Positions 11,785-25,619 of a DNA stretch of 64,000 nucleotides are shown here, piece after piece. The stretch covers positions 103,848,400 through 103,912,399 of the forward strand of contig NC_082690.1 of assembly GCF_949987515.2 (NCBI RefSeq), in the 5' to 3' direction. Position numbers and translations under genes: made by a program. Position 1 is the stretch's first letter; each line of letters opens with the position of its first letter. The notes under the pieces are model-generated. The model did no database searches and was not told the DNA's origin. It saw nothing but the letters and a program-made list of their open reading frames with translations. The stretch comes from Delphinus delphis. Taxonomy: Eukaryota > Chordata > Mammalia > Artiodactyla > Delphinidae.

Positions 11785-12290
11785 CACTCAGTTATTCAAT
11801 CATGTTTATTTGGCACTTATGCTAAGCCAGGTACTATGCTGGATGCTGAGGACACGCTGGGGGATAAAGCGCAGCCACTGTCCTTGAGGGGCTTCGGATG
11901 CACCGATGAGAGACACAGGTGCGTGTGCGTTACGGGAGCCTGGGGTGTGCATGGCTGGGGGAGGGGGAACCTCTTGAATGGATGACACCTGAGCATGTGC
12001 ATCTGAGATCTGGAGTCAGCCAAGGAAGCGGGTGAGGGTCAGGTATACCAGGCAGAGGCAACAGCATGAGAATAGGCACAAAAATGAGGAGGCTAGCGGG
12101 TGTGCAGGAAAAACACAGGCAGCTCATGGTTCTGGACCCAGAAGCAGTGAAGCAGGGAGTGGAGGAGATGAGGCTGCAGGCAGTGGCAGGGGATGGACTT
12201 GAGTCACTCATTCATTCATTCAATAATTTATGAAAAGGTTGCTCTGGCCACAAACTGTGCTAGGCCCTCTGGGGACAGGGCTGAGATTTA
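11785..12290. repeat. L2-like fragments
   Basis: TTATTTGGCACTTATGCTAA, CAGGTACTATGCTGGATGCT and, further on, CATTCATTCAATAATTTATG with CTGTGCTAGGCCCTCTGGGG are two L2 3' pieces with unique-looking sequence between. Confidence 0.55.
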
Positions 12291-13034
12291 GGCATTGTTC
12301 TGCCTTCACTGAGCATAGTCTGGGCACGTGGCTTAGGGGCCAGCAGCGGGAGAGAGACATTAATCCAGTGGTTACATAAGTAACCCCTCGATCCTCACTG
12401 CAAGGCAGGTGTTCAAGCAGAAGGAAGAGCCTGAGGCCCAGGGCTGCGTGCCAGGGGTGAAGGGAGGAGAGCCAGTTGGCTCCGGGCTGGGGGGCGGGGG
12501 TGAGCAGGGGCAGAAAGGGACGCCTGAGGGAAGCTGGGGCAGCTGGGGGCGGGGGCTAGGCCATAACGGGCTCAGGAGAGGGGACTCTAAGTTGCAGGCT
12601 GTGGGGAGCCACAGAAGGGCTTTGAGTAGCAGATGGACACAGGCCGCTCTGCAGGACAGCTGGCAGTGGGGGGAGGGAGGGGGAATGGGGCAGAAGAGGC
12701 AAGTTGTAATGGTCTGGGAGAGAGAGTGAGGAAGGGGCTAAAGCAGGGCCATGACGATGGAGGACAGGCGCTAAGTGTGTGAAATGGCTACTTATGGAAG
12801 AAGAACCAGGTGGTGTTGACACCACTTGGGCATCTTTGTGGGACCCACAAGGGCCTGGCCAGGATCCTCCCAAGCCTTGGCCCCATTTGGGTAAGTGCAA
12901 GGCACTGACAGTCTGAGGGGCACCAGGCTTTGACCTGGAGACCACCCAACCCTGGGAACTTCCCAGGGCTGGGCTGAAGGGGACTCAGCCCCGGGTGCGG
13001 AGGAGGCTGGGGAGGGGGCCGAGCCAGCATCTTA

Positions 13035-13125
13035 TGACTCACCTACTTCCACCCAGTCAGCCTGGTGGCATCTCCGCTCCCCTGCTCCAAATTCCAATTT
13101 GATGAGGCTGCTGGAGGCTGAGTCA
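13035..13125. promoter_or_regulatory. AP-1 site plus MARE-like site
   Basis: TGACTCA at 13035-13041 and GGCTGAGTCAGC at 13117-13128, which extends the AP-1 core into an almost complete Maf recognition element. Confidence 0.4.
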
Positions 13126-13324
13126 GCTCCAGCACGGCACGAGAGCAGCGTCCCAAGGGGCTCCCTGCCAGGAGCCGCCAGCCAAGCCCAGGGCCCTCCC
13201 AGAAGCTATAGCAGCCTCAGCTGAGCGGTATGGCCCAGGGAGGTCATGTTGAGTGAATGTGCCTGCTGGGTTGCAAAAAGCTAACTGCAGGTGAGGCCAG
13301 GGACGCCACTCTGCCTGAGGAGAA

Positions 13325-13510
13325 CTGGGGTGCAAGTCTCAACTCTGCCCAACTCACTGCATGACCCTGAGGGATCATCTCTCTCCCCTCTTGGCCTCAA
13401 TTTTCTTGACCATAAATTGGGCCCAAATCTCCTCCTGTTAGGTTGCGAGAATTAAATAATCCATATGGAAGTGATGTGCAAACAGTCCAGTGGCCTCTGT
13501 GATGGTCAGG
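13325..13510 (+). repeat. MIR
   Basis: GTGCAAGTCTCAACTCTGCC, then a CATGACCCTGAGGGATC segment and GAGAATTAAATAATCCATAT: a diverged sense MIR. Confidence 0.6.
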
Positions 13511-13984
13511 GAGGCGGGAGAGGTGAGTAGAAATGGGAGGACTTCCAAGGCTCCCTGAGGTTGTGCAGGTTGTTCACTGCACAAGGATATCCAGCCTAGG
13601 CGGCTGAAACCCAACCCATCCTCTGTTCACCAGACCATGTGCCCCGGCCTAGAACTGCCAGGACCAAGGAGGTACCTTTCTCTAGTGGGCACAAATATAC
13701 CCTCTGAGCTAGCAGTAGCCCCTCAGACTTTGCTGGGCCAAATCTTTGAATTTATGGGAAGTCACTGAGAAACTAATTCTGATTCTTGGGATGGAGGGGA
13801 AACAGGGCCGGCTTTGCAGAGGCTCTCAGAGAGGCTCCAGCCTTGGCTGTGAGGCATATCTTACTACTGGAGGCAGTTGGGGGGGCCCAGTCAGAACAGA
13901 AGGGCAGTCTCTCCTGGCCCTGCCTCTCTCCAGCAACCAAAGCAGGTAACCACCAACACAGTGTCTTCAAAAACACTCAAGACA

Positions 13985-14628
13985 CAGACCCAAGCTGGGT
14001 TTTATTGAAATGCCAGGAGCAGGCATGTGACAAGGTAGCTGAAGAAAGGAGGAAGGTGGTGTGGGCTATGAGATGGCAGGGAGGGGCAGGCCCCGTATCC
14101 ATGGCCCTGGCAGCCCCTGTCTCTGCCAGGAGCTGAGTGGAACAATCACCCACCCACCCCCAACAAAATGGCATGCTCAGGCCTGCAGGGCCTCTGCCCG
14201 CTGGACTGTGAAGGCCCCAAGGAGAGGGAGTGGAAGCACTAGGTTTTCTCTCCTGTGAGGGAGGAAGAGAAGGGGAGGATGCAGGAGGAGGGGGAGGTAC
14301 AGCCAAAACTGAGGGTGTGGCCAAGGAAGGCTCTCCTGCTGGTGTCCGCGCCCAGCCTGTAGTCCTGGGTGACCAAGGGGCGCAGCAGCAAATAGAGAGG
14401 CTGAAGGTCTGGCACTCAGGGAGCCAGAGCCTCCAGCCAGTGGGGACTTGAGTCAGCCCTGAACACAGGACAGAAGTTCAAAGGGTTCGTAGATGCAGGC
14501 AGTTCCCGAGTGACCCAGTCCTCAGAGCTGGGGACGCTCAGCCTCCTTGGGACAAGGAGGGGGAAGACAGACAGGAGGATCCATCCCTAGCAGGGGCGGC
14601 AGAGGGTGGTCTCCCCCATTTGGCCCCA
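13985..14628 (-). other. C11orf68: C11orf68 3' UTR and poly(A) signal
   Basis: Downstream of the stop codon at 14629 on the minus strand there is no further long frame. A canonical AATAAA reads on the minus strand at 14006-14001 (TTTATT on +). The cleavage site should therefore lie near 13985, giving a 3' UTR of about 640 nt. The exact end is inferred from the signal alone. Confidence 0.7.
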
Positions 14629-16340
<1,712 letters not shown>

Positions 16341-16612
16341 CTAACGCTCTCTCTTCTGGCCTTGGGGGCGAGCGGGAGTGGCGGTCCAGTCCGCGACAGA
16401 CGCGCACCGCCTGGGAGGCTCTAAGGCGAGGGCGCTCGGGCCCTGCGGCGGTGTCGTGACCGGCGGCGCTAGGACCCTGTGGGCAGCGGCGGGGGCGGAG
16501 CGGGCGGCACCAGGACCCGGGGGAACCGCGGCGGGCGGGCGACGAGCAGGCCCGTGGGCCGGGAGGCAGCGGGCGGCGGCGCTGGGCCCGGCGCGGCGAG
16601 AGAGGCCCCGAG

Positions 16613-18563
16613 ATGCCGAGCAAGAAGAAGAAGTACAACGCGCGGTTCCCGCCGGTGAGCACGTGGCCAGGCCCCGGAGGAGCGGGCCGGGCTCTCGGGA
16701 GGCTCCGGCCCAGGCCCGGCTAGGGAGTAGGGCGCATCGCGATGTTCGGGGGCCCGGACGCCCCGCCCCCTTCCGTGCCCTCTCAGCGTCGGTGCCCCCC
16801 GCCCCCTTTCTCCTGGGATGCTCCCTTTCTCTCCCCCCACTTAAGCACCCCTTACGGGACGGAGGCGACGGGGTCCGAGCTCTCTACCCCCTCCCCAGGC
16901 ACGGATCAAGAAGATCATGCAGACGGATGAAGAGATTGGGAAGGTGGCGGCGGCTGTGCCTGTCATCATCTGTATCCTGTTGGGGGCTGGTCGGATTGAG
17001 GGAGGTGGGGGAGGCCGGCAGCCCGGGGTCGCTTTGTGTGGGCTGGTACACCACCGGGCGTTCTCCTTGACCCCCCTGAGCTCGGGCGCTCGAGCTTTTC
17101 CTGGAGTCACTGTTGAAGAAGGCCTGCCAAGTGACCCAGTCCCGAAACGCCAAGACCATGACCACGTCCCACCTGTGAGTGGCTCTGCTCTGGGAGGGCC
17201 CGGTTGGGGTCCTCTTCCAGGAGTTCACACGCTTAGTAGAGGCTGTGCCCTGATAGTGCGGGAGGTAGGAGGTGCTGGGAGATCAGCAAGGCCTCAAAGA
17301 CTAGTGGGTTTGAACTTGGGAGGAGGGGTTGAGTGTTCTAGCAAAGGGGGGGATGGTTGGGATTGAAATTTTCCAGGCTCCATTCCCCTGACATCCAGAG
17401 AGCCCCTTGCTGAGGGTGCAGATGGCTGTGCCCCACCTGAGTGCCATCCCCTCCCCACCTCTTCCAGGAAGCAGTGCATTGAGCTGGAGCAGCAATTTGA
17501 CTTCTTGAAGGACCTGGTGGCATCTGTGCCTGACATGCAGGGGGACGGGGAAGAAAATCACATGGATGGGGACAAGGGTCCCCGCAGGTGGGGAGCCAGG
17601 GTCCAGTGTCCAGGTGGGGAAGGCCAAGGCCCTTGGGGTTGGGGGTGGCTGGCGGGTGGCAAAGGAGGGGAGAGACCTCTGGGCAGATGCACTATACCTT
17701 CCTGAAGGGGCCGGAAGCCAGGGAGCAGCAACCGGAAGAATGGTGGGATGGGAAGCAAGGGCAAGGACAAGAAGCTGTCGGGCACAGACTCGGAGCAGGA
17801 GGTGAGTGCGGCCCCAGCCCTCTGTCCTGCCCCGCAGGGCAGCCTTGCATCCGGCCAGGCCAAGCTGGCTGGAGGCCTGGTCCCAACCTCACCTGTGAGC
17901 TTTTCGTTTTGGTTTGTTTGCTTGTAAATTGGGGCTACGGAGGTCCATCTCCTATTTCTGCTTTCCAGTGATGAGCCCATGCCTTTCTGGTCATTTCTCA
18001 TTCCTGCCTTATTCGCAGGATGAGTCTGAGGATACAGATACTGACGGCGAAGAGGAGACACCACAGGCCCCACCCCAGGCCAGCCACCCCCCTGTCCACT
18101 TTCAGAGGTAAGCAGTTCAGTGGCACCAAGAGAGGGCTAGCCGACCCCAAGGCTGACTTGTCCCTCCTGGCCTCCCTGGCCACTTGGTTCTGTTGGTTGT
18201 AGCAAATTTCAGGGATAGGAGGGGAGGAACTGAGGAGACCTTAAAGGCTGAATACTGTGCTCTCAGAAGGTCCCCTCCCCTTGGGTGAGGCTGTGTGACC
18301 TGCCCTGGATCCTTCACCTCTCTCGGCTTGGCTCCGTGTTGGTACAGAGGGCGCTGGGCTCCAGAGCTGCCTGTGTGGAGGACCGGGTGGGGCTGAGTGG
18401 GCAGGAAACTGCACCAGAGAGTGGCCTGATCTTCCTTTCCTGCTTTCTGCCCTGCAGCCCCCCGACACCCTTCATGCCCTTCACCTCGACTTTGCCTCTA
18501 CCCCCAGCACCCCCAGGCCCCTCAGCACCTGACGCAGAGGATGAAGAGGATTATGACTCCTAG
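16613..18563 (+). CDS. DRAP1: DRAP1, DR1-associated corepressor (NC2 alpha)
   Basis: Seven coding exons: 16613-16654, 16899-16971, 17081-17174, 17468-17587, 17708-17801, 18019-18107 and 18458-18563. All have GT-AG borders and the spliced frame is 618 nt (205 aa), the human length. The start is [20 protein letters not shown]. Residues about 10-85 form the H2A-like histone fold, with [14 protein letters not shown] and the [20 protein letters not shown] helices. The rest is a basic linker, an acidic [19 protein letters not shown] stretch, a Pro-rich segment and an acidic EDEEDYDS end. In the nucleus NC2 alpha pairs with DR1 (NC2 beta), binds TBP on promoters and blocks TFIIA/TFIIB entry. Housekeeping CpG promoter, no sign of damage. 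Confidence 0.98.
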
Positions 18564-18690
18564 CGCCCTCTGCCCCCCAGGCCCCACCCCCTTTTAGTTG
18601 GTTTTAGTTGCTCTGGGGGGAGAGAGAAGTTAGAGCTGTTCTTAAATTTATTAATAAAACAACAATAAAAGGGAGCACCAGTGTCTGTCC
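18564..18690 (+). terminator. DRAP1: DRAP1 3' UTR with double poly(A) signal
   Basis: A very short 3' UTR follows the stop at 18563. Two AATAAA hexamers lie close together at 18653-18658 and 18664-18669. A GT-rich stretch (gtgtctgtcc) about 10 bases beyond the second is the likely downstream element, so cleavage is expected near 18685. Confidence 0.8.
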
Positions 18691-19717
18691 CAGCTTGTGT
18701 CCAGCGCTTTGTGGCCTCCTTCCCGTCCATCCACCTCCTTCCCCACGCTGAGCTGGGGCCAGGAGCCGTGGTGGTCTGGACAGCAGCTGACTGAAGGGAG
18801 GGGCCGGAGGCCACGGTTCTGCCAGAGCAGGACCGGGGGGCTGATGGAAGGAAGGCGGATCAGAGTGGCAGAGGGCCTGAGCCAGCTGGTGCCGGTCATG
18901 CTGGGAGACAACCTGTCTCATTGTGCTGTGTGAGCCTGGGCAGGTTTCTGCCCTTCTGTGAGTGGCCTCTTCTTGTCTGTCTAATGGAGACCATTCTGCT
19001 CACTCTGGGCTGCTGCAAAGGGACAGACGGGACAGGAAACGGCAACAGTCTTGTAAACAAGAGCTTGGGCCAGTTGCCTTGCAGGGCGTGTGGGGAGGGG
19101 CAGTGGGAGCAGAGGTACGTGGGGTTGTGGCGGCCTTGAAGGCTGGCTTGTTGCGGGCGCGAGGTAGATGTGTGTCTTCAGGGAGCAGTGGCTTGGTGAG
19201 GCGGGCGGGGAGGCATGGCGTGCTGTCGGGAATCCTGGACGCTGATGACTGACTGCATCAGGGGCAGGGGATCCTCAAGGACTCCCAGGTTTCTTTGGGT
19301 GGGGCTGGGGGAGAATAGGAAGAAGAGGGTTAGCAAGATCTCGAGTTTGGCTGTGATGGGTTTGGGGTGCCTGTGAGGCCACTGAGGAGAGGAGTGGAGT
19401 GGGCGCTTGGACATAGGGGGCTAAAGACAGGTGTGTGAACCTTGAGCATCGGGGAGAGGGGAGGGCTGGGGCAGACCACCAAAATAGACTGAAGAGCAGC
19501 CAGCCCAAGGGCCCCCCAGGAGCCACTGCGGTGCCCACCCAGGGGCATGTGGGAGGAGGGAGAACTCAGCTGTCGGATGCCTCAGTGGCTTGGGGGTTGT
19601 GGACGGGACAGCGAGGTGAGAAACTTGGAGGTGAGTGGAAGCAACACTCAGAACCGTGGAGGGGAGGTGGGAGAGGGCAGTGGCTCAGAGTGAGGACGGA
19701 GGAACGGATTGGGGTTT
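18691..19717. other. Intergenic, no gene seen
   Basis: G-rich unique-looking sequence with an L2-like portion (19150-19700: CATAGGGGGCTAAAGACAGG and similar). No homologous frame on either strand. Confidence 0.45.
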
Positions 19718-19936
19718 ATTTATTTATTTTAATTTTATTTTTTTGCGGTATGCGGGCCTCTCACCGTTGCGGCCTCTCCCGCTGCGGAGCACAGGCTCGG
19801 GACGCGCAGGCCCAGCAGCCATGGCTCACGGGCCCAGGCGCTCCACGGCATGCAGGATCTTCCCGGACCGGGGCACGAACCCGTGTCCCCTGCATTGGCA
19901 GGCAGACTCACAACCACTGCGCCACCAGGGAAGCCC
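19718..19936 (-). mobile_element. CHR-2-type SINE
   Basis: Antisense GC-rich copy: TTTTTTTGCGGTATGCGGGC-like tail side to GCCACCAGGGAAGCCC. Few differences from the copies at 27246 and 29392, suggesting a young subfamily. Confidence 0.9.
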
Positions 19937-22211
19937 CGGGGGGGTTATTTTTTAAGGTGGCAGAAATGCAGACTGAAGGGGCTGAAGGGATGGGAGGGGG
20001 GACTGATGGAGTGAGGTGGGGTTGCCCGAAGCCAACCCCAGCCTAACTGGGGAGAGGGGTTGAGTAGGTTTTGGTGGGGGACTGAGGTATTCGTTTTTTA
20101 TCTGATGGCGTATGACTTCTTTGTGAAGTGGGAGGCACCATGGCAGGCCTGGGTGGGCCCAGGGCAGCTGGAGCCTGAGGGCACATGGGTCTTGTCTGCT
20201 TCTCATCTGCTCCTGCTCTAGGTGTAAGAAAGGAAAGCCCCCGGTTCCTTTTGGGGAAACATCCCTACTCAGCCTGTGGTGTGTGCAGCTGACTGCACTC
20301 CGTGGGGTTGAGGCATGGGAACTGCCAGCCTGGCCAATCAAACAGGCTCTGACCGCCGTGAGTACGTAGGCAGTGTCATGACCCCAGTGGGCAACACACC
20401 TGAGCCCTGGGACTTTAGGTGGGACCCTTGGGAAAGGGTTTTGACAAGATCGCCGCTGGCTTCCGCGTGGCTCTGGTGGTGCGCAGGGAACCCTCTCAGG
20501 AGTCCAGGTGAGGATGACAGTGGCCACACTGGGGTAGCAAGGCTGGCGGAATGGAGGCTGGTGGGTGCTGAAAGCTGCTTCCCACCCCAAAGGGTGATTT
20601 TGACTGAGCACAGGGCCAGCACAGCAGTGCCCGGAGGCTCAGAGGCACCATCTTCTGGTAACATCTGATAACCTGGACCCTGATGCCTGTATACCTTGGA
20701 CTTCCTAGTCACGTGAGCCAATAAAAAAATTTTTCTCCCTAGAAGCCAGCTGGCTTTCTGTTACTTGTAACTAAGAGAGCTCTGGCTGGCAAGGACTGTG
20801 CATGGGAGGTGCTTCCTGTTGGCCCCGGAGAGGGAGCAAGCGGTTTTCTCCAGCAGCAAGTTGGGCACAGTCCCAGGGAGGGTGAGCTTCTGGGGTCCAC
20901 GGAGCCGAAGGCCTGCCAAGCCATGCAAGGCACGTGGGTGGGAGACAAAGAGACCCTGGGAGCCCGTTGCTGGGATCTGTCCAAAAGGTGAGATTTTGCA
21001 CGGAGAGGGTGGGCGATGGCTGGGGAAGGCGAGGAGGCAAGGGTGCAGGGAGCAGCCTCCCTTCATCCAGGAGGTGCAGGTGGGAGTGAGACGCCCAGGA
21101 GCCGCTGCCCTGGGTCTCTGCATCCTCAGCCTGTTGACTCAGTCTTGACAGGGTGCTTATGAGTAGAACCTCATTAGTCCCGGATTCAGATCCTGGCTTC
21201 TCCACTTATTAACCTTGAACGAGTTCTCAGCTTCTCTGTCTCAGTTCTCTCATCTGTAAAACGGGGCCTAGTTATTACCTGTGTTAGTTATATGTACTAA
21301 ACTCTATGTACGAGTTATACCTATTAGTTAGGGTAAAGGGTTAATGTAACAAACTCAATATGTGTAGGTTGAAATACAATAGAAATGTATTTCTTGCCCA
21401 CGTAAGGTTCATAACGGGTTTTCTCTGCTCAGTGGGCCGTGCTTCTCCAAGAGGGACTTCTGGGCCCAGGCTCCTTTCATCTTGTGGCCCCACCACCCTC
21501 AACTCATGGCTTTCAAAGTCACTGCGGAACGGGGAGTCTCAGCCTGCGGAGGTTTTCCTGGGCCAGGGCTGGAAGTGGTCCCATTGCCTCTGTTTACTTT
21601 CCCACTGGACCTGTCACAGGGTCCCACCCGAGGGAGGCTGGGGAAGGTGGTCTAGCCAACCTGGGTGACCAGCCAGCTTCTGCCGCAGGACCTCATGGGC
21701 CATTGGGAAGGGCCTGACCCAGCCTTTGACGAGTGTTAGGAGTGTGGCCTCCTGAGGCAGAGGGCAGGGGCCCCAGGGAGACAGTGCTTCTGGCGGGGCC
21801 TGGCCTCTGAGTGCCTCCTGGGAATGGGAAAAGATGGCTCTGCCCTGCCCTCTGGGTACCACTGGGCACAGGGAGGGGCAGCCTCTCAGTACCCCATCTG
21901 CAGAGCTCTTCCTGGGAACCAGATGATTGTCATTCTTTATTGTCTGTCCACTGGGGAGCCTTGAGCCTGAATGCCTCAGCCCGGCATCAACTGTGCCCCA
22001 GGGTGTAAGTGTGACCAGTGTGTGAAAGAGGGAGCAGCTGTGACCTTCATGTGAAGAGTACAGACCCACCCCTCCCTGCCAAGTGGAAAGCCCCCCCTCC
22101 ACAGCCCATTTAAGGATCCATTCAACAAACGTTTATTAAGCACCCAACATCATCACCCAGCAGGGAAATGAGTTGCCAGCCACCCACCAGAAGACAGAAA
22201 CTAAGAAGTCT
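19937..22211. other. Intergenic, unassigned old repeats
   Basis: 20400-20735 looks like an old LTR or similar repeat ending TCACGTGAGCCAATAAAAAA. 21180-21300 is a sense MIR. 21320-21600 (ATAGAAATGTATTTCTTGCC, CATCTTGTGGCCCCACCACC) is a dispersed repeat I cannot name. No gene is supported. Confidence 0.4.
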
Positions 22212-22330
22212 GGGAATTCCCTGGTGCTCCAATGGTTAGGATTCCACGCTCTCACTGCTGCGGGCCCGGGTTCAATCCCTGGGTGGGGAACAAAAGTAAA
22301 TAAATTAGATAAATAAACAAAAAGCTCTTT
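22212..22330 (+). mobile_element. Short CHR-type SINE
   Basis: Sense copy starting GGGAATTCCCTGGTGCTCCA with a B-box-like GGTTCAATCCC segment and an AAATAAAT tail. Confidence 0.85.
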
Positions 22331-22349
22331 TATTAAATAAATAAAATCT

Positions 22350-23140
22350 GATACCACCTATGCTAGGGTAGAGGTGGCAACACCAGAACTCACACTGCTG
22401 GGGTGAATGGCAGTGGGTGCAACCACCTTAGAAAACGGTTTGGAGGGAAAAAAAGAAGGGACTTTCCTGGTGGCGTGGTGGATAAGACTTCACACTCCCA
22501 ATGCAGGGGGCCCCGGGTTCGATCCCTGGTCAGGGAACTAGATCCCACATGCATGCCGCAACTAAGAGTTTGCATGCCACAACTAAGGAGCCCTCCTGCC
22601 GCAATTAAGACCCTACGCAACCAAATGAATAAATTAAAAAAAAAAGAAGAAAGAGAACGCTTTTGCAGATTCTCATCGAGTCTATCAACATACGCTTCCG
22701 TGTGACACGGCGATGCCACTCCTAGGCATACGGCCACCAAAAGACGCGTACAAGAATGTTCATAGCCCCCAACTGGAAACAATCCAAATCCGATCAACAA
22801 GAGCATGAATAAATAAATGATAGGATAATATATAATAAAACAGAAACACAAAAGAACAAACCACTGTGACACGCAGTATCAGGACGACTCTTATAGACAT
22901 TATGTTGTGCAAAAGAAACCTAACAAAAGAGTGAGTGCACGCTATGACATAATTCATTTAAATAAAGTTCAGGGACAGGTGAAACTAACCGATGGTGATG
23001 GAAGTCAGTGTAACGATTACCTTGGGCTGGGGGCTGATGGGGGTGGTCACTGGGAAGCCTTCTGGAAATGTTCCATAGCTTGAACTGGGTGATGGTTATA
23101 TATATAAATATACTAAGCTGCACACTTAACGATACACACA
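22350..23140 (+). mobile_element. Old L1/HAL1-type 3' end, with SINE inside
   Basis: AGAAAACGGTTTGGAGGG before the SINE at 22458 and GCGATGCCACTCCTAGGCAT after it are the typical L1 tail ('cagcaatcccactcctaggtat'). GTTCATAGCCCCCAACTGGA and GACATTATGTTGTGCAAAAG follow in order. No open frame. Confidence 0.65.
22458..22650 (+). mobile_element. CHR-1-type SINE
   Basis: Sense copy from GGGACTTTCCTGGTGGCGTG, with GGTTCGATCCCTGGTCAGGG and an A-rich tail. It splits an old L1 tail. Confidence 0.85.
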
Positions 23141-24517
23141 CCTTTATGATACAACATAAAAACTTTATTTTATCTACATGTCCATTGAGAACCTACTGCA
23201 CACCAGATACTATTCCAGGTAGTGGTGATTACACGAAGAAAGCGTTTCTTGGAGTTCGTTTCTGATGGAGAGAGACAGACAATAAAGAATATAAATAGTA
23301 TGTCAGATGGCGATAACGTGTACTGGGGAAAAGGAAGCATAATAAAGGAGTGGGGAATCCCAGGCAGGACAGGACGGGTGGCCCCAGCCATTCTATGCAG
23401 CGTTCAGGGGAGACTGATAAGGTGAGATTTCAGTAGAAAGCCCTATTAAGTGAGGAGTGTGCAGGCCACAGGCTATCGGTGGGGAAAGAGCAGAGGGGAC
23501 AGTGAGAGCAAAGGCCAGGATTGAGATTTGATCCGCTCAGCTTTCCCTGTGGTCTCCCCCAGCTCCCACGTCCTCATCCACCACCCGGGACCCAGATTCA
23601 GGAGGCACCAGCCCTGTACTCAGCCCACCTTGGCTAAGGGGTGTCCTTCTGGCATTGACGGCCCCTCAGGGTCCCAGAAGCTTCGTGGAGGGAGAGAAGG
23701 TAGTGGTGTGGGCTCCTCCCGGACACCTGCCCCCCCCCCCCGGGGCTGGCACACCTGGAGTCCCCAGGGGCTGGAGGAGGAGGTGAGGGGGAAGGAGGGA
23801 GAGATAAGGGGTGGGAGTGACCTCACCCACCGCCCACTGGCCTGGTGGACTGATCTGCAGCGCTGTGTATCTGAGTGCAGCATGACCCAGCGTTGTATCT
23901 GAGTCCACTCTCTCGGAGAGGTGTTCCCATCACCTCCCATTTTACAGAGGAGGAGACTGAGGCTCAGGAAGTGGGACGAGTGCCCCGAGTTTGCTCATTG
24001 GCACAGAGATGGGCAGGGGCTTGTACACTGGCCTGCCTAGGGGTCCAGAGTGTGGGGAGGTGGAGTTCTGAGGTCCCCCCATTCCTTCTTGGGTGTGGTA
24101 AGCTTGTCTCCAGGACGTGGATGGGACCAAGTTCCCACTCTTCTAGGCTATAGGAACTGCGGCAAGGGAGTGACACCTGTGATCCAGGTGCTCCACCAGG
24201 GTCCTGGTCCCTCCTCTCCTTGGCAGAGTGTTTGGTGAGAGTGGCAGGTAGCTCTGGACTCTCTCAGGGGGTTCCTTGTAGCTGGGGAGTGGGGCAGGAC
24301 CTGGGCGACACTCACCTCCCATCACCAGAGTGAGCTTTCTTTATTCTGAAATCATGTCCTTCCTATTTTGTGTGCTTGTGTGTATTCAAATGTTATTTTT
24401 AGAAATGGAATAAGCGCTAAGATTTCTGCACCCACCCCAGTAATCAGAAAGCTACAAAGGAAAACACAGGATCTCACATGAGACCCGTCAGATTGGCAAG
24501 AACAGAAAGTCAGATAA
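23141..24517. other. Intergenic, L2 and MIR pieces
   Basis: About 23170-23530 is L2-like (CTATTCCAGGTAGTGGTGAT, GACAATAAAGAATATAAATA). 23925-24030 is an antisense MIR core. A C13 run sits near 23731. Otherwise unremarkable. Confidence 0.45.
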
Positions 24518-24622
24518 GGGAATTCCCTGGCGGTCCAGTGGTTAGGACTCCACGCTTCCAATGCCGGGGCCAATCCCTGGTCGGCGAACTAAGATCCCAC
24601 AAGCGCCAAAAAAAAAAAAAAA
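24518..24622 (+). mobile_element. Short CHR-type SINE
   Basis: Sense, GGGAATTCCCTGGCGGTCCA to a 15-base A tail. The B box has decayed (GGGCCAATCCC). Confidence 0.85.
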
Positions 24623-24964
24623 GGAAGAAAGATAAAACTGATGGCTGGTGGGGAGGTGGGTACACAGAAGTCAGGTGCTTCTGGCGTGTTTGAAAGGTCA
24701 GTATGATGGCTAAGTGACTTCCGGAAGTTCCACTCGTGGGTAAAACCTCTCCCAAAGAGAAAGACATGCCCTAGGCATGGTTAGAAGTGGTGAAGTATTA
24801 CAGGCTGCCAAGCTGTCTGTCACTGGGGTGCTGCATGGCAGGTAGCAATGTGGACAAAGCTTCAACATATCAGAAAAACAGAAAAATGTAGAACAAGATC
24901 TATAGCACAGCAGTTTTTATGGAAAGTCAAAACACAGACAAGCACAGCAATGCCGTATATTTCT

Positions 24965-25495
24965 GCCATTTATTCTGTGACCTTGGGCCAGTGACTTAAG
25001 CTCTCTGTGCTTCAGTTTCCTCATCTGTAAAGTGGCGACAATAATAGCACCTCTTGGGCTTCCCTGGTAGTGCAGTGGTTAAGAATCTGCCTGCCAAGGT
25101 AGAGGACACGGGTTCGAGCCCTGGTCGAAGATCCCACATGCTGCGGAGCAACTAAGCCCGTGGGCCACAACTGCTGAGCCTGCGCCCTAGAGCCCGTGAG
25201 CCACAGCTACTGAGCCCGCATGCCACAACTACTGAAGCCCACGCACCTAGAACCGGTGCTCTGTAACAAGAGAAGCCACCGCATTGAGAAGCCCCTACTC
25301 GCTGCAACTAAAGAAAGCCCGCGTGCAGCAACAAAGACCCAACTCAGCCAAAAATAAAATAAATAAATTTATATATAAAAGAAAATAATAGCACCTCTTT
25401 CAGGGACGTATGATGAATAAATGAGACGTGACATATAAAGTGCTTAGCACAGTGCCTAGCACATGGTAAGCACTCAATAAATGGTGCCTGTAATT
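24965..25495 (+). repeat. MIR split by a SINE
   Basis: TTCTGTGACCTTGGGCCAGT to GCGACAATAATAGCACCTCT before the SINE and AAATGAGACGTGACATATAA to CAATAAATGG after it are one MIR. Confidence 0.88.
25055..25383 (+). mobile_element. CHR-1-type SINE inside a MIR
   Basis: Sense full-length copy (GGGCTTCCCTGGTAGTGCAG to AAATAAATTTATATATAAAA). The exact 15 bp repeat AATAATAGCACCTCT flanks it at 25040-25054 and 25384-25398, and the MIR text continues across the gap. Confidence 0.95.
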
Positions 25496-25619
25496 GACAC
25501 AGATGGAAATCAATGCCTGGAAGGCAGACTGGAAGGACATGCTCTAGACGCACAAGAGTGGGGCGCTGTGGGGAGCAAGAATGGGAATGGGGATGGGCTG
25601 AAAGGGAAAGTCCATTTTA

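Larger units (their letters stand above)
8041..13980. other. Mostly unique intergenic sequence upstream of C11orf68
   Basis: The MIR and L2 pieces listed apart, this stretch lacks SINEs and recent L1, unlike its left neighbour. No supported exon was found. It contains several consensus AP-1 sites and an E2F-like site, so it may hold enhancers. In human the next gene on this side is FOSL1, which is not in the window. Confidence 0.5.

Noticed and set aside
19952..20611. 219-codon minus-strand frame between DRAP1 and TSGA10IP
   Set aside because: Overlaps old repeat-like sequence, low-complexity Pro/Ser content, no recognisable family.
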